From an uncultured Bacillota bacterium (GTDB lineage Bacteria; Bacillota; Clostridia; Christensenellales; Borkfalkiaceae), in the NCBI GenBank assembly GCA_949287815.1, contig CASEHS010000030.1, forward strand, positions 1 to 34,937: 34,937 nt of DNA. The letters run 5' to 3'. The position numbers and the translations under genes were made by a program. The notes under the pieces are model-generated. The model saw only the letters and a list, made by a program, of their open reading frames with translations. It did no database searches and was not told where the DNA came from. This document shows, one piece after another, positions 7,621 to 16,448 of this stretch. The stretch's first letter is position 1. Each line of letters begins with the position of its first letter.

Positions 7621-8457
7621 ATGCAGAGAATAAAAATTAAAATGCAGATGTCCGATGTCTTTTTTCGCATTCTTGCTGCGTTTATGACATTGCTCATTCT
7701 GTTCCCGTTTTTATGGCTGTTGCTCTCATCTGTCAAGACCAATGCGGAATACTATGTTCAGCCTTCGCCGTTCTTTCCTTCCGATCCGCAGTGGGACAGA
7801 TACAAATATGTATTCATTGATCTTGCGTTTTACAAATATATGATCAACAGCATATTTTTGGCTGCGGTGGTCGTAGTGCTGAATGTAACGAGCAGTTCGT
7901 TTGTAGCGTACGGAATGGCCAGATTTCAGTTTAAGGGCAAAAGTATTGTGTTTACGGTCATGCTGATGACAATGTTTTTGCCTTCGCAAGTATCCTTTAT
8001 TCCCCAATTTCTTATTTTCGATAAACTTGAATGGGTGAATACCTATCTGCCTATCGTTGTACCGCATTTATTCGGTGCAGCCGCAAATATTCTTCTCGTT
8101 TCTCAGTTCATAAAAGCGATACCCAAAGAAATGGACGAGGCAGCGATGATGGACGGATGCAACAGTTTTTCGATATGGCTTCGGATCATTTTGCCGCAGT
8201 CGGTTGCGGTGCTGATCGTCGTTGCGATCTCCGCTTTTCTCGGAAGCTGGAAAGACAGTATGAGTCCTTTGATCTATCTGAGGGATGCGAATCTTTATAC
8301 TGTGCCTGTTGCGCTCATGTACTTTCAGGCACCCGATCAGAACAGTTATCTGTTGTTGCTGACAGGTGTAGTGATTTCGATCATTCCTACGCTTATCGTG
8401 TATGTATGTCTGCAAAAATGGATGGATAAAGGCATTTTTATTGCAGACCTTAAATAA
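7621..8457 (+). CDS. ABC sugar transporter permease (MalG/UgpE type)
   Basis: A 278-residue permease with about six membrane helices. Its EAA loop reads MDEAAMMDGCNSFSIWLRII and is followed by LPQS. The N-terminal pattern (FPFLWLLLSSVKT, then AEYY and FFPSDPQWDRY) is characteristic of MalG-type CUT1 permeases. It forms the heterodimeric channel with the preceding permease. The start at 7621 lies 9 bases after the previous stop, and the next gene begins 17 bases after its end. Confidence 0.93.
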   Translation: MQRIKIKMQMSDVFFRILAAFMTLLILFPFLWLLLSSVKTNAEYYVQPSPFFPSDPQWDRYKYVFIDLAFYKYMINSIFLAAVVVVLNVTSSSFVAYGMARFQFKGKSIVFTVMLMTMFLPSQVSFIPQFLIFDKLEWVNTYLPIVVPHLFGAAANILLVSQFIKAIPKEMDEAAMMDGCNSFSIWLRIILPQSVAVLIVVAISAFLGSWKDSMSPLIYLRDANLYTVPVALMYFQAPDQNSYLLLLTGVVISIIPTLIVYVCLQKWMDKGIFIADLK

Positions 8458-8474
8458 AAAAACAGGGTGGTAAA

Positions 8475-10907
8475 ATGAAAAAAATTATCAGTATCTTGTG
8501 TTGTGTTGTTATGTTGTTCGCCGTTTCGGCTTGTGATTCAGCACCCCGACAGGGACACGTTGAATATGATGCCGATCGGGAAAGCAAAACCGTTTCGGAA
8601 ATTCTTTCGGCTGAGCAGAACAAAGTGCTTTCCCCGAACGGTGAGGATGAAACTTTCCGTATTCGTACGGTGTCGGAAAGTGAAGATTCGGTGCGGGTAG
8701 CGAATAAAAAGTTTGAACTTGATATCGGTGCAGATGTAACAGGAAATGTATACGATCCCGAAGAAGTGAACGTGTACGGACAGTTTGTATCGCCTTCAAA
8801 AGAACTGTATACCATGCCTGCATTCTGGTTTTCAGATTATGAGCGTTCTTTCGAACCTCTTGATGAAAGTGCGGAATATCCGATGAATGGATACGTGGAG
8901 CAGGGAGATGTAAATATTGTCGGCGTGATCGATGCGTTGGACGGAGTAAAACGCCCCGTAGGTAAAGCAAAATTTTCCTCTGCGTCGGGAACATACAGCA
9001 ATGCAGGTGCAATTCTGAATGTGTCGGATGTTACCAAATTGTATGACGGCGTTTCGGTTTGGCTCAGAAAAGACGCTTCATTGGAAGCAGAAAAACTTTA
9101 TCTCGGTTTTTATCAAAGCGCAGGCGAAGCGTATATAGAACTTCCCGAACTTACCGAAGAATGGAAAGAATATACTTTTGCATGGGAAGATTTTACGCCC
9201 AACAATTCGGACGGATCTTCCGAACTTCTTCCTTTGGGAACGATGTACAGCGGATATGTGCAGACGCGCGGCAACGCTGTTTCCGGAAATGTGTATATTT
9301 CCGATTTGCGGGCAGTGCGTATCGGATTCAAAAACTCGGCTGTTCTTTCAGATTTTGTCAGCGGAGAGTTGGCAAATTACAAGGCAGGGGAGTTGAACGG
9401 TACGGAAGTGCTTACACCTTTAAATGAAAGCGGCTTTAAACTTCGGTTCCGTTTTGATGAAGTCGGAGATTGGACTTACAGAGTCGTAGCGGAAAAGGAC
9501 GGGGTCGTCAAGTCGCAATATGTATCCTCCGTTAAGATAGGAGAAAACAGTGATGCGGAAGAGAACAAAGGGCTGATCCGTGTTGAAGAAACGCAGAAAC
9601 GCAATTTTGTGTTTGAAGACGGTACACCTTATGTTCCGATCGGGCAGAATGTGGCGTACACCGTCGACCCGCAGAGAGGGTCTTACGACTATGAGGTGTA
9701 TTTCCCGAAAATGGCTGAGGCAGGCATGAATTTCTGTCGAGTCTGGCTCACTTACATCGGATACGGTGTGCAGAGTACGGAAGGCGGTATACTTGATTTT
9801 GATTATCGTCAGGACAAAGCGTACGCGTTTGATTGTATTATTGAACTTGCAGCGCAGTACGATCTGTATTTGCAGATCCCTTTAATGACTTTTTCAAGAT
9901 TCCATGAAGAGAGCGAAACGGACGACGTCGAACACAGAAGTTGGGATTCCAGTCCGTTCAATATCAATAACGGAGGGTATCTCGAAAAACCCGAACAGTT
10001 CTGGACGGATGCACGCGCCCGTGAAGATACGAAGAAATTGTATCGTTATTACGTTGCGCGTTGGGGATATTCCAGAAACATTCTCAACTGGGAGATTATG
10101 AACGAGATCGGTGAATCGAGTTCTTACAATCAGCAGATCGCAAAGGCATGGGCAGAGGATATCGGCGGCTTTATGCATACAGTAGATCCTTATAATCACA
10201 TGGTATCCCTTAGTTCCAAAGAATTTTACGATGAAGTATATTCTGCGTCTTCTCTTGATTTTGTAAGTATCCACAGTTACGTCTGGGGTGCTGATTATCC
10301 TTCGAGTTCGGCTGATATTACGTCAGGCGTACAGAAACATTTCGGAAAACCCGTTATGATCGGCGAGATAGGAGCAAGTGCAAGTTCTGCGGACGAAAAT
10401 GCGATGATGGACCCGAAAGGTTATGTAATGCGGCAAACGGCGTTTACGGCTCCTATGAGCGGTGCTGCGGGCGGAGCAATGCTCTGGTGGTGGTTGCAGA
10501 TCAATGAGAATAATTTGTACGGTAATATCACGCCCGCGGCAGAATATTTCTCATTGCTTCCCAAAAATTTTGTAACTATGGACAGTATAGTCGGTAAGGA
10601 TTATAAGTTTACCGCAGACGGAGCGCTGTCCACACAGACGCGCGTTCTCGGGTTCCGTTCAGACAGTGCGGTATATGCCTACATTTACGATATACGTTAC
10701 AGTTATGCAAATACAAATCCGGGTGATATTACAAATTCGTCTGTATCTTTCGATGGATTAAAAGACGGTGATTATACAGTTCGGGTGTTCGATACGCAGA
10801 CAGGAAATGTGGTTTCGACGCAAACCGTAACAGTCACGGGCGGAAAGATCACAGTTTCACCGGGAACATGGCATTGCGATGTTGCGTTGCTCATAGAAAA
10901 GGCATAA
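8475..10907 (+). CDS. Secreted lipoprotein glycoside hydrolase (GH5-like TIM barrel with N-terminal beta modules)
   Basis: An 810-residue protein with a lipoprotein signal (VSAC, cysteine 20). Residues about 60-360 are beta-rich: a carbohydrate-binding-like segment (YDGVSVWLRKD, WKEYTFAWEDF) and a DUF5060-like Ig domain (LRFRFDEVGDWTYRV). Residues about 375-690 look like a clan GH-A TIM barrel. The acid/base glutamate is E544 in NWEIMNE and the likely nucleophile E631 in MIGEIGAS; aromatic residues (SIHSYVWG, LWWWLQI) would line a sugar cleft. The tail (about 695-810) is another beta domain. It should cut a polysaccharide at the cell surface and feed the co-encoded transporter. The exact GH subfamily and substrate cannot be read from sequence alone; mannan or beta-glucan linkages are possible. 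Confidence 0.85.
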   Translation: MKKIISILCCVVMLFAVSACDSAPRQGHVEYDADRESKTVSEILSAEQNKVLSPNGEDETFRIRTVSESEDSVRVANKKFELDIGADVTGNVYDPEEVNVYGQFVSPSKELYTMPAFWFSDYERSFEPLDESAEYPMNGYVEQGDVNIVGVIDALDGVKRPVGKAKFSSASGTYSNAGAILNVSDVTKLYDGVSVWLRKDASLEAEKLYLGFYQSAGEAYIELPELTEEWKEYTFAWEDFTPNNSDGSSELLPLGTMYSGYVQTRGNAVSGNVYISDLRAVRIGFKNSAVLSDFVSGELANYKAGELNGTEVLTPLNESGFKLRFRFDEVGDWTYRVVAEKDGVVKSQYVSSVKIGENSDAEENKGLIRVEETQKRNFVFEDGTPYVPIGQNVAYTVDPQRGSYDYEVYFPKMAEAGMNFCRVWLTYIGYGVQSTEGGILDFDYRQDKAYAFDCIIELAAQYDLYLQIPLMTFSRFHEESETDDVEHRSWDSSPFNINNGGYLEKPEQFWTDARAREDTKKLYRYYVARWGYSRNILNWEIMNEIGESSSYNQQIAKAWAEDIGGFMHTVDPYNHMVSLSSKEFYDEVYSASSLDFVSIHSYVWGADYPSSSADITSGVQKHFGKPVMIGEIGASASSADENAMMDPKGYVMRQTAFTAPMSGAAGGAMLWWWLQINENNLYGNITPAAEYFSLLPKNFVTMDSIVGKDYKFTADGALSTQTRVLGFRSDSAVYAYIYDIRYSYANTNPGDITNSSVSFDGLKDGDYTVRVFDTQTGNVVSTQTVTVTGGKITVSPGTWHCDVALLIEKA

Positions 10908-10920
10908 GGAGGGGAGAAAA

Positions 10921-13263
10921 ATGAAAAAGAGGTTAATAGGTCTTTTGATGGGCATCCTGCTGTTGTTTGCGTTTGTAGGATGTGATCAGAAGGTGCCTGC
11001 GGGAGAGATCCCCGAAGGTGCGTTCAAAATCCTGACGCCTGCGGACGGTTCAGCAGATGTTCAGATCTATCCTACGATCACCTGGACAGCAGAGTCCAAT
11101 GCCGATATTTATCATCTTGAAATTGCGGAAAAATCGGATTTTGTAAAATTGGCGGCGGAAGATACGACGAAAGGTTGTTCCTATACTCTTTCCGAACCGC
11201 TTGAACATTCCACAAAATATTATCTGAGGATAACTGCGCTCTCAGAGGAAGAGGGCAAAACATATGCCCTTTCATATAAACAGTGTTCTTTTACAACGAC
11301 GGCGGAACATTCCACAACACCGCCCGATTACACCAAAGCCAGAACGATTTATGATTTTGAAGAATATTCGGATACGGCAGCTCTCGGCACACTGTTTTCC
11401 AGGCACACGGCAGGCGATCCGCTGGAAATTAGTCTGACCGAAAAGGGCGGGGCTTCCGAAAGTAAGGGAATGTCGCTTTCCTATACTCCGGGTGTAAACG
11501 GCTGGGCAGGTGCGCTTTCTTCCATACCTGCGGAGAAAAAGGTATGGAGCGGTGCAAAAGGCATTCGTTTCTGGATCGATTCGGACGGTTCGGGTGATTC
11601 TTTTGAGGTGCGGTTCGGCAAGCGCGGGTTCCAGTCTTGGAGTGCGACATTTACCATGAATAATCCCGAGGGGATGTATGTTTCCATTCCTTTTTCGGCA
11701 TTTGAAGACGCGGGCGGCGGTGACGGTATATTAGATCTTTCAGGTATAACCAGGCTTTGGTTCTTTGTTCAGGGAGCAAGACCTGCTGAAATCGTAATAG
11801 ATGATGTTACGATCGGTTCGGATGAAAATTATACGACGGATACACGTGCGGCTGCCGAAGACGCAAACAAAGTTCAGATCGGTACCGTGGATGACTTTGA
11901 AAGTTATAAAGATGTATCCGAGTTGGACAGCAAGTGGACTTTTGAATCGATAGGCGAGAAGTCTTTTGTAGAAAGCGGTGCGTTCGGCGGGGAAAAGAGC
12001 CTTTCGCTCACACCTTCGGCAGGCTGGTCAACGCTCGGCATACAGATGTCTTATACAGATTTTTCGGATGTGGTTTCCATCACGTTCAAGGCCAGTGCTG
12101 GTGTATATGTGGTACAACTTGCAAGTGACTGGAATGTTATCGAAAAGGAGATTTCCGCAGCGGAAGACGGTCAGACGATCGGCGTTAATATTTCCGAACT
12201 TGCACCGCAGTCTTCATCGATGACCATCGATATGGGGCAGATCAATCTGTTCCGCATCGGTATCAAGGACAAGAGCGGATCGCAAGTAGTGATAGACGAT
12301 ATCGTTTATTCAAGCGATACTTTTGTTCCCGATGATAATAAGGCAGGAGTTTTGGAAGATTTTGAATCGGACGGACTGAATGCCTTCAAATCAAAGTGGA
12401 CGTCAAGCGGAACGATCACGCCGAGTATCGTCGAAAAAGACGGTTCAAATGCACTCAGCCTTGCTGCAAACGGTGCATTCGGCATGGAAGCGACAGGGTA
12501 TAATCTGGCGGCGCTAGATTTTTCTGAAATTGTCGGCGTGAAAATGGATCTTTCCATGAATCAGTCAGGAAAGGTATTGATCCAGATCGGATCTTACGGA
12601 AATGTGTATACCTATGAAAAAGAATTCTATGGACCGGAAAATAATATTGATTCGCTGGTTTGTGATTTCAACGCAATGTCTTTGAAAGAAGACGGGGTCA
12701 GCTCGGGTGAGTTAAACAAGGAAGCGATCAATTTCTTCCGTATAGATGTTACGACGTACGGCGAATACACATTCACTCTGGACAATATAGAGTTTTATAA
12801 TGCTTCTTATAAATACGAAGCGCTCTCCGTCGATAATTTTGATTCTTATGAAAACGATGAAGCGTTGAAAGCGGCATGGAATATCGACACGGTTTCGTTA
12901 GTCGAGTCCGAAGGTAATAAAGCAATGCAGCTGACGAGTGTAAGCGGCTGGAACGGCGCGCAGTTCAATCTTTCTGCGTCCGGAGTGATCGGTGCGGCAG
13001 ATGATTATCAGAATTGTTTTGCCGTACGCGTAAAAATTGTAGCGGAAAAACCTGCTGCTCTTACGGTAAAGTTGACGCGTTGGTCTAACGGTATCGAGAA
13101 AAATTACGATCTCGTTGAAGGTGAAAATATCGTAATCGCATACTTTGTTGACTTGGAAGGAGCAGCGTTGTCTGATTATTCGCTCAACTCAATTACGCTC
13201 GGTGTCACTTATTACGGAACGGCAAACTTTACGATAGATGATGTGGAATTTTTGAGAGGATAA
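10921..13263 (+). CDS. Surface lipoprotein with Fn3-like domain and four carbohydrate-binding-like repeats
   Basis: A 780-residue lipoprotein (FVGC, cysteine 21). After a fibronectin-III-like segment (about 35-125: SADVQIYPTITWTAESNADI, then YYLRITAL), four related beta-sandwich modules follow. They begin at IYDFEEY, VDDFESY, LEDFESD and VDNFDSY, and end at VIDDVTI, VIDDIVY, TLDNIEF and TIDDVEF. These edge motifs and repeated W/F positions resemble CBM11/CIA30-like carbohydrate-binding domains. No catalytic motif is visible, so it probably binds glycan next to the cell and helps the neighbouring glycosidase and binding protein. Start ATG at 10921 after AAGGAGGGG. The assignment to carbohydrate binding is inferred from fold pattern and context. 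Confidence 0.75.
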   Translation: MKKRLIGLLMGILLLFAFVGCDQKVPAGEIPEGAFKILTPADGSADVQIYPTITWTAESNADIYHLEIAEKSDFVKLAAEDTTKGCSYTLSEPLEHSTKYYLRITALSEEEGKTYALSYKQCSFTTTAEHSTTPPDYTKARTIYDFEEYSDTAALGTLFSRHTAGDPLEISLTEKGGASESKGMSLSYTPGVNGWAGALSSIPAEKKVWSGAKGIRFWIDSDGSGDSFEVRFGKRGFQSWSATFTMNNPEGMYVSIPFSAFEDAGGGDGILDLSGITRLWFFVQGARPAEIVIDDVTIGSDENYTTDTRAAAEDANKVQIGTVDDFESYKDVSELDSKWTFESIGEKSFVESGAFGGEKSLSLTPSAGWSTLGIQMSYTDFSDVVSITFKASAGVYVVQLASDWNVIEKEISAAEDGQTIGVNISELAPQSSSMTIDMGQINLFRIGIKDKSGSQVVIDDIVYSSDTFVPDDNKAGVLEDFESDGLNAFKSKWTSSGTITPSIVEKDGSNALSLAANGAFGMEATGYNLAALDFSEIVGVKMDLSMNQSGKVLIQIGSYGNVYTYEKEFYGPENNIDSLVCDFNAMSLKEDGVSSGELNKEAINFFRIDVTTYGEYTFTLDNIEFYNASYKYEALSVDNFDSYENDEALKAAWNIDTVSLVESEGNKAMQLTSVSGWNGAQFNLSASGVIGAADDYQNCFAVRVKIVAEKPAALTVKLTRWSNGIEKNYDLVEGENIVIAYFVDLEGAALSDYSLNSITLGVTYYGTANFTIDDVEFLRG

Positions 13264-13264
13264 T

Positions 13265-13948
13265 ATGTATAAAGAACTTGCACGCGGCCTGATCGTGTCT
13301 TGTCAGGCCGCGGAAGGGGAAGTCTTTCACGGGTTGGATCTCATGCGGTATATGGCAAGAGCTGCGGAATCGGGCGGTGCTGTCGGTATCCGCGCACTTG
13401 CCGAAGAAATACCATCCATAAAACAGGTAACGGATCTTCCCGTGATCGGACTAGTCAAAAAAAAATATTCGGACAGTGATGTTTACATTACGCCCACGCG
13501 GCGTGAAGTGGATATTCTGCTCAAAACGGGCTGCGATGTGATCGCGTTGGACGCAACTCTTCGCAGTCGTTCGCAGAAAGAAACGGTAGAGGGGCTGGTA
13601 AGTTATATCAAAAGCTGTGCGCCCGATATACGTATTATGGCGGATTGTGACTGTTTGGAAAGTGCGCTGGCGGCTGATTCGATCGGCTTTGACTATGTAG
13701 GCACTACTATGCGCGGTTACACTGAAAAAACGCAAGGTATAAATATACCCGACTATGCTTTTTTAAAGGAATTGCGCAAATCTTTGCGCAGTGCAAAACT
13801 GATCGCAGAAGGCGGCATATGGGAAGTTTCTCAACTTGAAAAGGTTTTGGAATGTGATCCTTATGCTGTTGTGATAGGTACGGCAATAACCCGTCCCGCG
13901 GACATAACGGCAAGATTTGCTAAAATTATTACAGAAAAGAGGGGCTGA
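13265..13948 (+). CDS. nanE: N-acetylmannosamine-6-phosphate 2-epimerase
   Basis: A 227-residue TIM-barrel enzyme that converts ManNAc-6-phosphate to GlcNAc-6-phosphate in the cytosol. Family motifs are clear: GLIVSCQA at the N-terminus, GGAVGIRA, PVIGLVKKKY with the probable catalytic lysine 65, VIALDATLR, IMADCDCLE, DYVGTTMRGYT, and LIAEGGI with a conserved acidic residue. Length is normal. It starts one base after the stop of the repeat lipoprotein gene and is followed within one base by the DUF4127 gene, which implies coupled translation. No sialate lyase (nanA), nagA or nagB lies nearby, so it may serve ManNAc from another source than sialic acid. Confidence 0.92.
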   Translation: MYKELARGLIVSCQAAEGEVFHGLDLMRYMARAAESGGAVGIRALAEEIPSIKQVTDLPVIGLVKKKYSDSDVYITPTRREVDILLKTGCDVIALDATLRSRSQKETVEGLVSYIKSCAPDIRIMADCDCLESALAADSIGFDYVGTTMRGYTEKTQGINIPDYAFLKELRKSLRSAKLIAEGGIWEVSQLEKVLECDPYAVVIGTAITRPADITARFAKIITEKRG

Positions 13949-13949
13949 T

Positions 13950-15470
13950 ATGCAAAAGCAACGGCGTAAAAAAATTCTGATGCTTCCGCTTGACGAGCGG
14001 CCTTGTAACTATCTATATCCGATAATGCTTTTTAAGGATAATCCGGCATATGAACTGAAACTTCCTGCTCGCGAAAAGCTGGGGCAAAGAAAAAGGGCGG
14101 CTTCTTTTGAAGAGATCAGTTCATTTCTTCTCGAAAACGCAAAAGACGCGGATATTGCTGTTTTGAGTATTGATATGTTGCTGTATGGCGGGCTTTTACC
14201 CGCGCGTATTCATACTCATAAAAAAGCAGAATTGTTAGACAGGTTGGAGCTGATCAAAGAGATAAAAAAAATCAATCCGTCATTGAAAATTTATGCTTTT
14301 AATCTGATCATGCGTTGCCCGCAGTATTCGTCCTCGGAAGAAGAACCCGATTATTACGGGCTTTGCGGCAGAGAACTTTTCCTTTATGGCGAAGCGCTCT
14401 GCAAACAGAGGTTGGGGCTTTGCGGTAGAGAAGAATCTGAAAAGTACCGCTCGGTGATCAGTCCTTATTTGTCCGATTATCTCAATCGCAGGAAAATAAA
14501 TGTGGAAATGAACTGCGCGGTAGTCGATCTGATCGGTACATATATAGATTTTTTGATCATACCTCAGGACGACAGTTCCGAATTCGGATTTGTGGCGGAA
14601 GATCAGCAGACCGTCCGCGACTACATTGCCGAAAAAGAAAAGCAGGAAAAAGTTTTGATTTATCCCGGAGCGGACGAGGTAGGAATGACACTTCTTGCTC
14701 GGGCTGTCAATGAAGACAGGGGAGTCCGTCCTCAAATATCTGTTTTTTACAGTTCTGAAAAAGCACCTTTTATAATCCCCAAATACGAAGATCGGATGCT
14801 CGGCGAATCAGTAAAATTACAGATAGCGGCCGCAGGATGCAGAAAAAGTCAGGCTTTTTGTGAAGATGACATTATTTTGGCAGTCAATGCTCCCGCAGGA
14901 AAAATGGGCGAGGCAGATGAACAATTCCGTATTCGGCCGTGCGGAGAGTATTCTGTCAACAGGAGCCTGTTGTTGTTTGCGCAGGAAGTAACGGAACTGG
15001 TGCGGTCAGGTAAAACGGTTGCGGTGGCAGACGTCGCTTACGGCAACGGCAGCGATGCAGAACTGGTGACTTTGCTTGATCGTGCAGGTGTTTCGATGCG
15101 TGTGGCTTCATACAGCGGGTGGAATACTTCCGGAAACAGTTTAGGTACGGCGATCGCGGCGGGAATTTTGCGCAGTATTTTTGGAGATCTTCCCGCGCTG
15201 ACAGATTTTCTTGCTCTGCGGTATTATGAAGATGCTGGATTTTGCGCATGGTCCAGACGGGTCATTATGGATCAGCTGTACAAGGAAAATACAGACTATC
15301 GCAATCTGGGCGAACGGTCAGATGAGATCGCTGCTTGTGTGGTTGAAGAAATAAACGCGTTCATGCAGAAGAAAATGAAGAATTTATATTCGCAATACGA
15401 ACTTGTTTCCTGCTGTATGCCTTGGAATCGGATGTTTGAAACGGAGATCGCTGTTCATGCGAGAAGATGA
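13950..15470 (+). CDS. DUF4127 family protein of unknown function
   Basis: A 506-residue, probably cytosolic protein. Hallmark segments of DUF4127 are present: KILMLPLDERPCNY near the N-terminus, LSIDMLLYGGLLPAR, YPGADEVGMTLLARA, NAPAGKMGEAD, VADVAYGNGSDAELV and ASYSGWNTSGNSLGTAI. The conserved Asp, Glu and Arg residues recall an enzyme active site, but no activity is established to my knowledge. I chose ATG 13950 because it follows AGAGGGG and lies directly after the nanE stop; the frame stays open further upstream inside nanE. Position between nanE and a ROK kinase, in a glycan operon, suggests a step in aminosugar or oligosaccharide breakdown. Confidence 0.85.
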   Translation: MQKQRRKKILMLPLDERPCNYLYPIMLFKDNPAYELKLPAREKLGQRKRAASFEEISSFLLENAKDADIAVLSIDMLLYGGLLPARIHTHKKAELLDRLELIKEIKKINPSLKIYAFNLIMRCPQYSSSEEEPDYYGLCGRELFLYGEALCKQRLGLCGREESEKYRSVISPYLSDYLNRRKINVEMNCAVVDLIGTYIDFLIIPQDDSSEFGFVAEDQQTVRDYIAEKEKQEKVLIYPGADEVGMTLLARAVNEDRGVRPQISVFYSSEKAPFIIPKYEDRMLGESVKLQIAAAGCRKSQAFCEDDIILAVNAPAGKMGEADEQFRIRPCGEYSVNRSLLLFAQEVTELVRSGKTVAVADVAYGNGSDAELVTLLDRAGVSMRVASYSGWNTSGNSLGTAIAAGILRSIFGDLPALTDFLALRYYEDAGFCAWSRRVIMDQLYKENTDYRNLGERSDEIAACVVEEINAFMQKKMKNLYSQYELVSCCMPWNRMFETEIAVHARR

Positions 15471-16320
15471 CAGAATCCTTTGCCTGGATCTGGGCGGTAC
15501 GAAATTGCGTGCGGCTATCATATCGGGTGGAGAAATAAAAGAAAAAAAAGTGTTCAGTACCTGTATATCGCGTGGTTTAGAGGGTATCAAAGAAACACTT
15601 TTGCTCGGCTTATCCGCTTACGAGGGTGTTTTTAGAGGTGTTGCCGTTTCAAGTGCGGGCAATATTGATCCTGAAAGCGGAAACGTTATCTATGCAACGG
15701 ATAATTTGCCGGGTTATACAGGTTTTCCTCTCGGTAGGTTTTTACAGGAAAAGTCAGGTATGCCATGTGCTTGCATAAACGATGGATGCGCGGCGGCTCT
15801 CGGTGAATATTATCTTTCCGGACAGGAAGGTGAGGTCATGCTTTTTTTGACGCTCGGTACGGGAGTAGGCGGAGCATATGTGAAAGACGGTAAAATCCTT
15901 TTCGGAACTGACGGTATGCTCGGACATAAAACTCTTTTTGCTGACGGGCTCAAATGTAATTGCGGCAGATCGGGTTGTGTGGAAAAATATGCGAGCGGCA
16001 GCGCATTCCGTTCTCTTCTTAAAACGGCAGATGTTAAATATGATACGCCCGATGCTATATGGTCGGCTTTCGCCCGCGGCGAATCGTCTGTATGCAGTTG
16101 TGTGGAGAGTTGGGCGGACAACGTGAAAGCGGCTCTTACAATGTATTATGAGTTTTTGCCTTTTTCCAGAGTCGTACTCGGCGGAGGAATGTCAGATTCG
16201 GGCAAATATTGGCTCGATCTTGTCAGAGAAGAAAATTTTTCAGTCGATCTGGCGCGCGGCGGTGATGATGCAGGACTTATCGGCGCTTATGTAAATTTTA
16301 AGAAAAAGTTTCAAAGTTAA
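15457..16320 (+). CDS. ROK-family sugar kinase
   Basis: A 287-residue ROK protein without a DNA-binding domain, hence a kinase rather than a repressor. It has the ATP-site LDLGGTKLRAAI, the catalytic aspartate motif CINDGCAAALGE, the phosphate loop LTLGTGVGGAYV, and the zinc site CNCGRSGCVE. The sugar-contacting motif that is normally E-x-G-H reads M154-L-G-H157, so a conserved glutamate is replaced by methionine. Placement after nanE suggests a hexosamine or ManNAc kinase, but the changed residue makes the substrate uncertain. ATG 15457 overlaps the DUF4127 gene by 14 bases and has GGAG 10 bases upstream. Last gene of the operon. Confidence 0.88.
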   Translation: MREDDRILCLDLGGTKLRAAIISGGEIKEKKVFSTCISRGLEGIKETLLLGLSAYEGVFRGVAVSSAGNIDPESGNVIYATDNLPGYTGFPLGRFLQEKSGMPCACINDGCAAALGEYYLSGQEGEVMLFLTLGTGVGGAYVKDGKILFGTDGMLGHKTLFADGLKCNCGRSGCVEKYASGSAFRSLLKTADVKYDTPDAIWSAFARGESSVCSCVESWADNVKAALTMYYEFLPFSRVVLGGGMSDSGKYWLDLVREENFSVDLARGGDDAGLIGAYVNFKKKFQS

Positions 16321-16348
16321 AAGATAAAAACAGAATAGATCATAAGTT

Positions 16349-16391
16349 AAAAAGCCCCGAATCGGAAAAATAATCCGATTCGGGGCTTTTT
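16349..16391. terminator. Strong intrinsic terminator ending the glycan operon
   Basis: AAAAGCCCCGAATCGGA and TCCGATTCGGGGCTTTT pair perfectly around a 7-base loop, with A- and T-runs outside. It can also stop transcription of the convergent thiT-like gene. Confidence 0.92.
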
Positions 16392-16448
16392 ACAGTGTTA
16401 TTTAAATATAGTATCCTTTATGAAGAAGTTTATACAATAAATCTAAGT

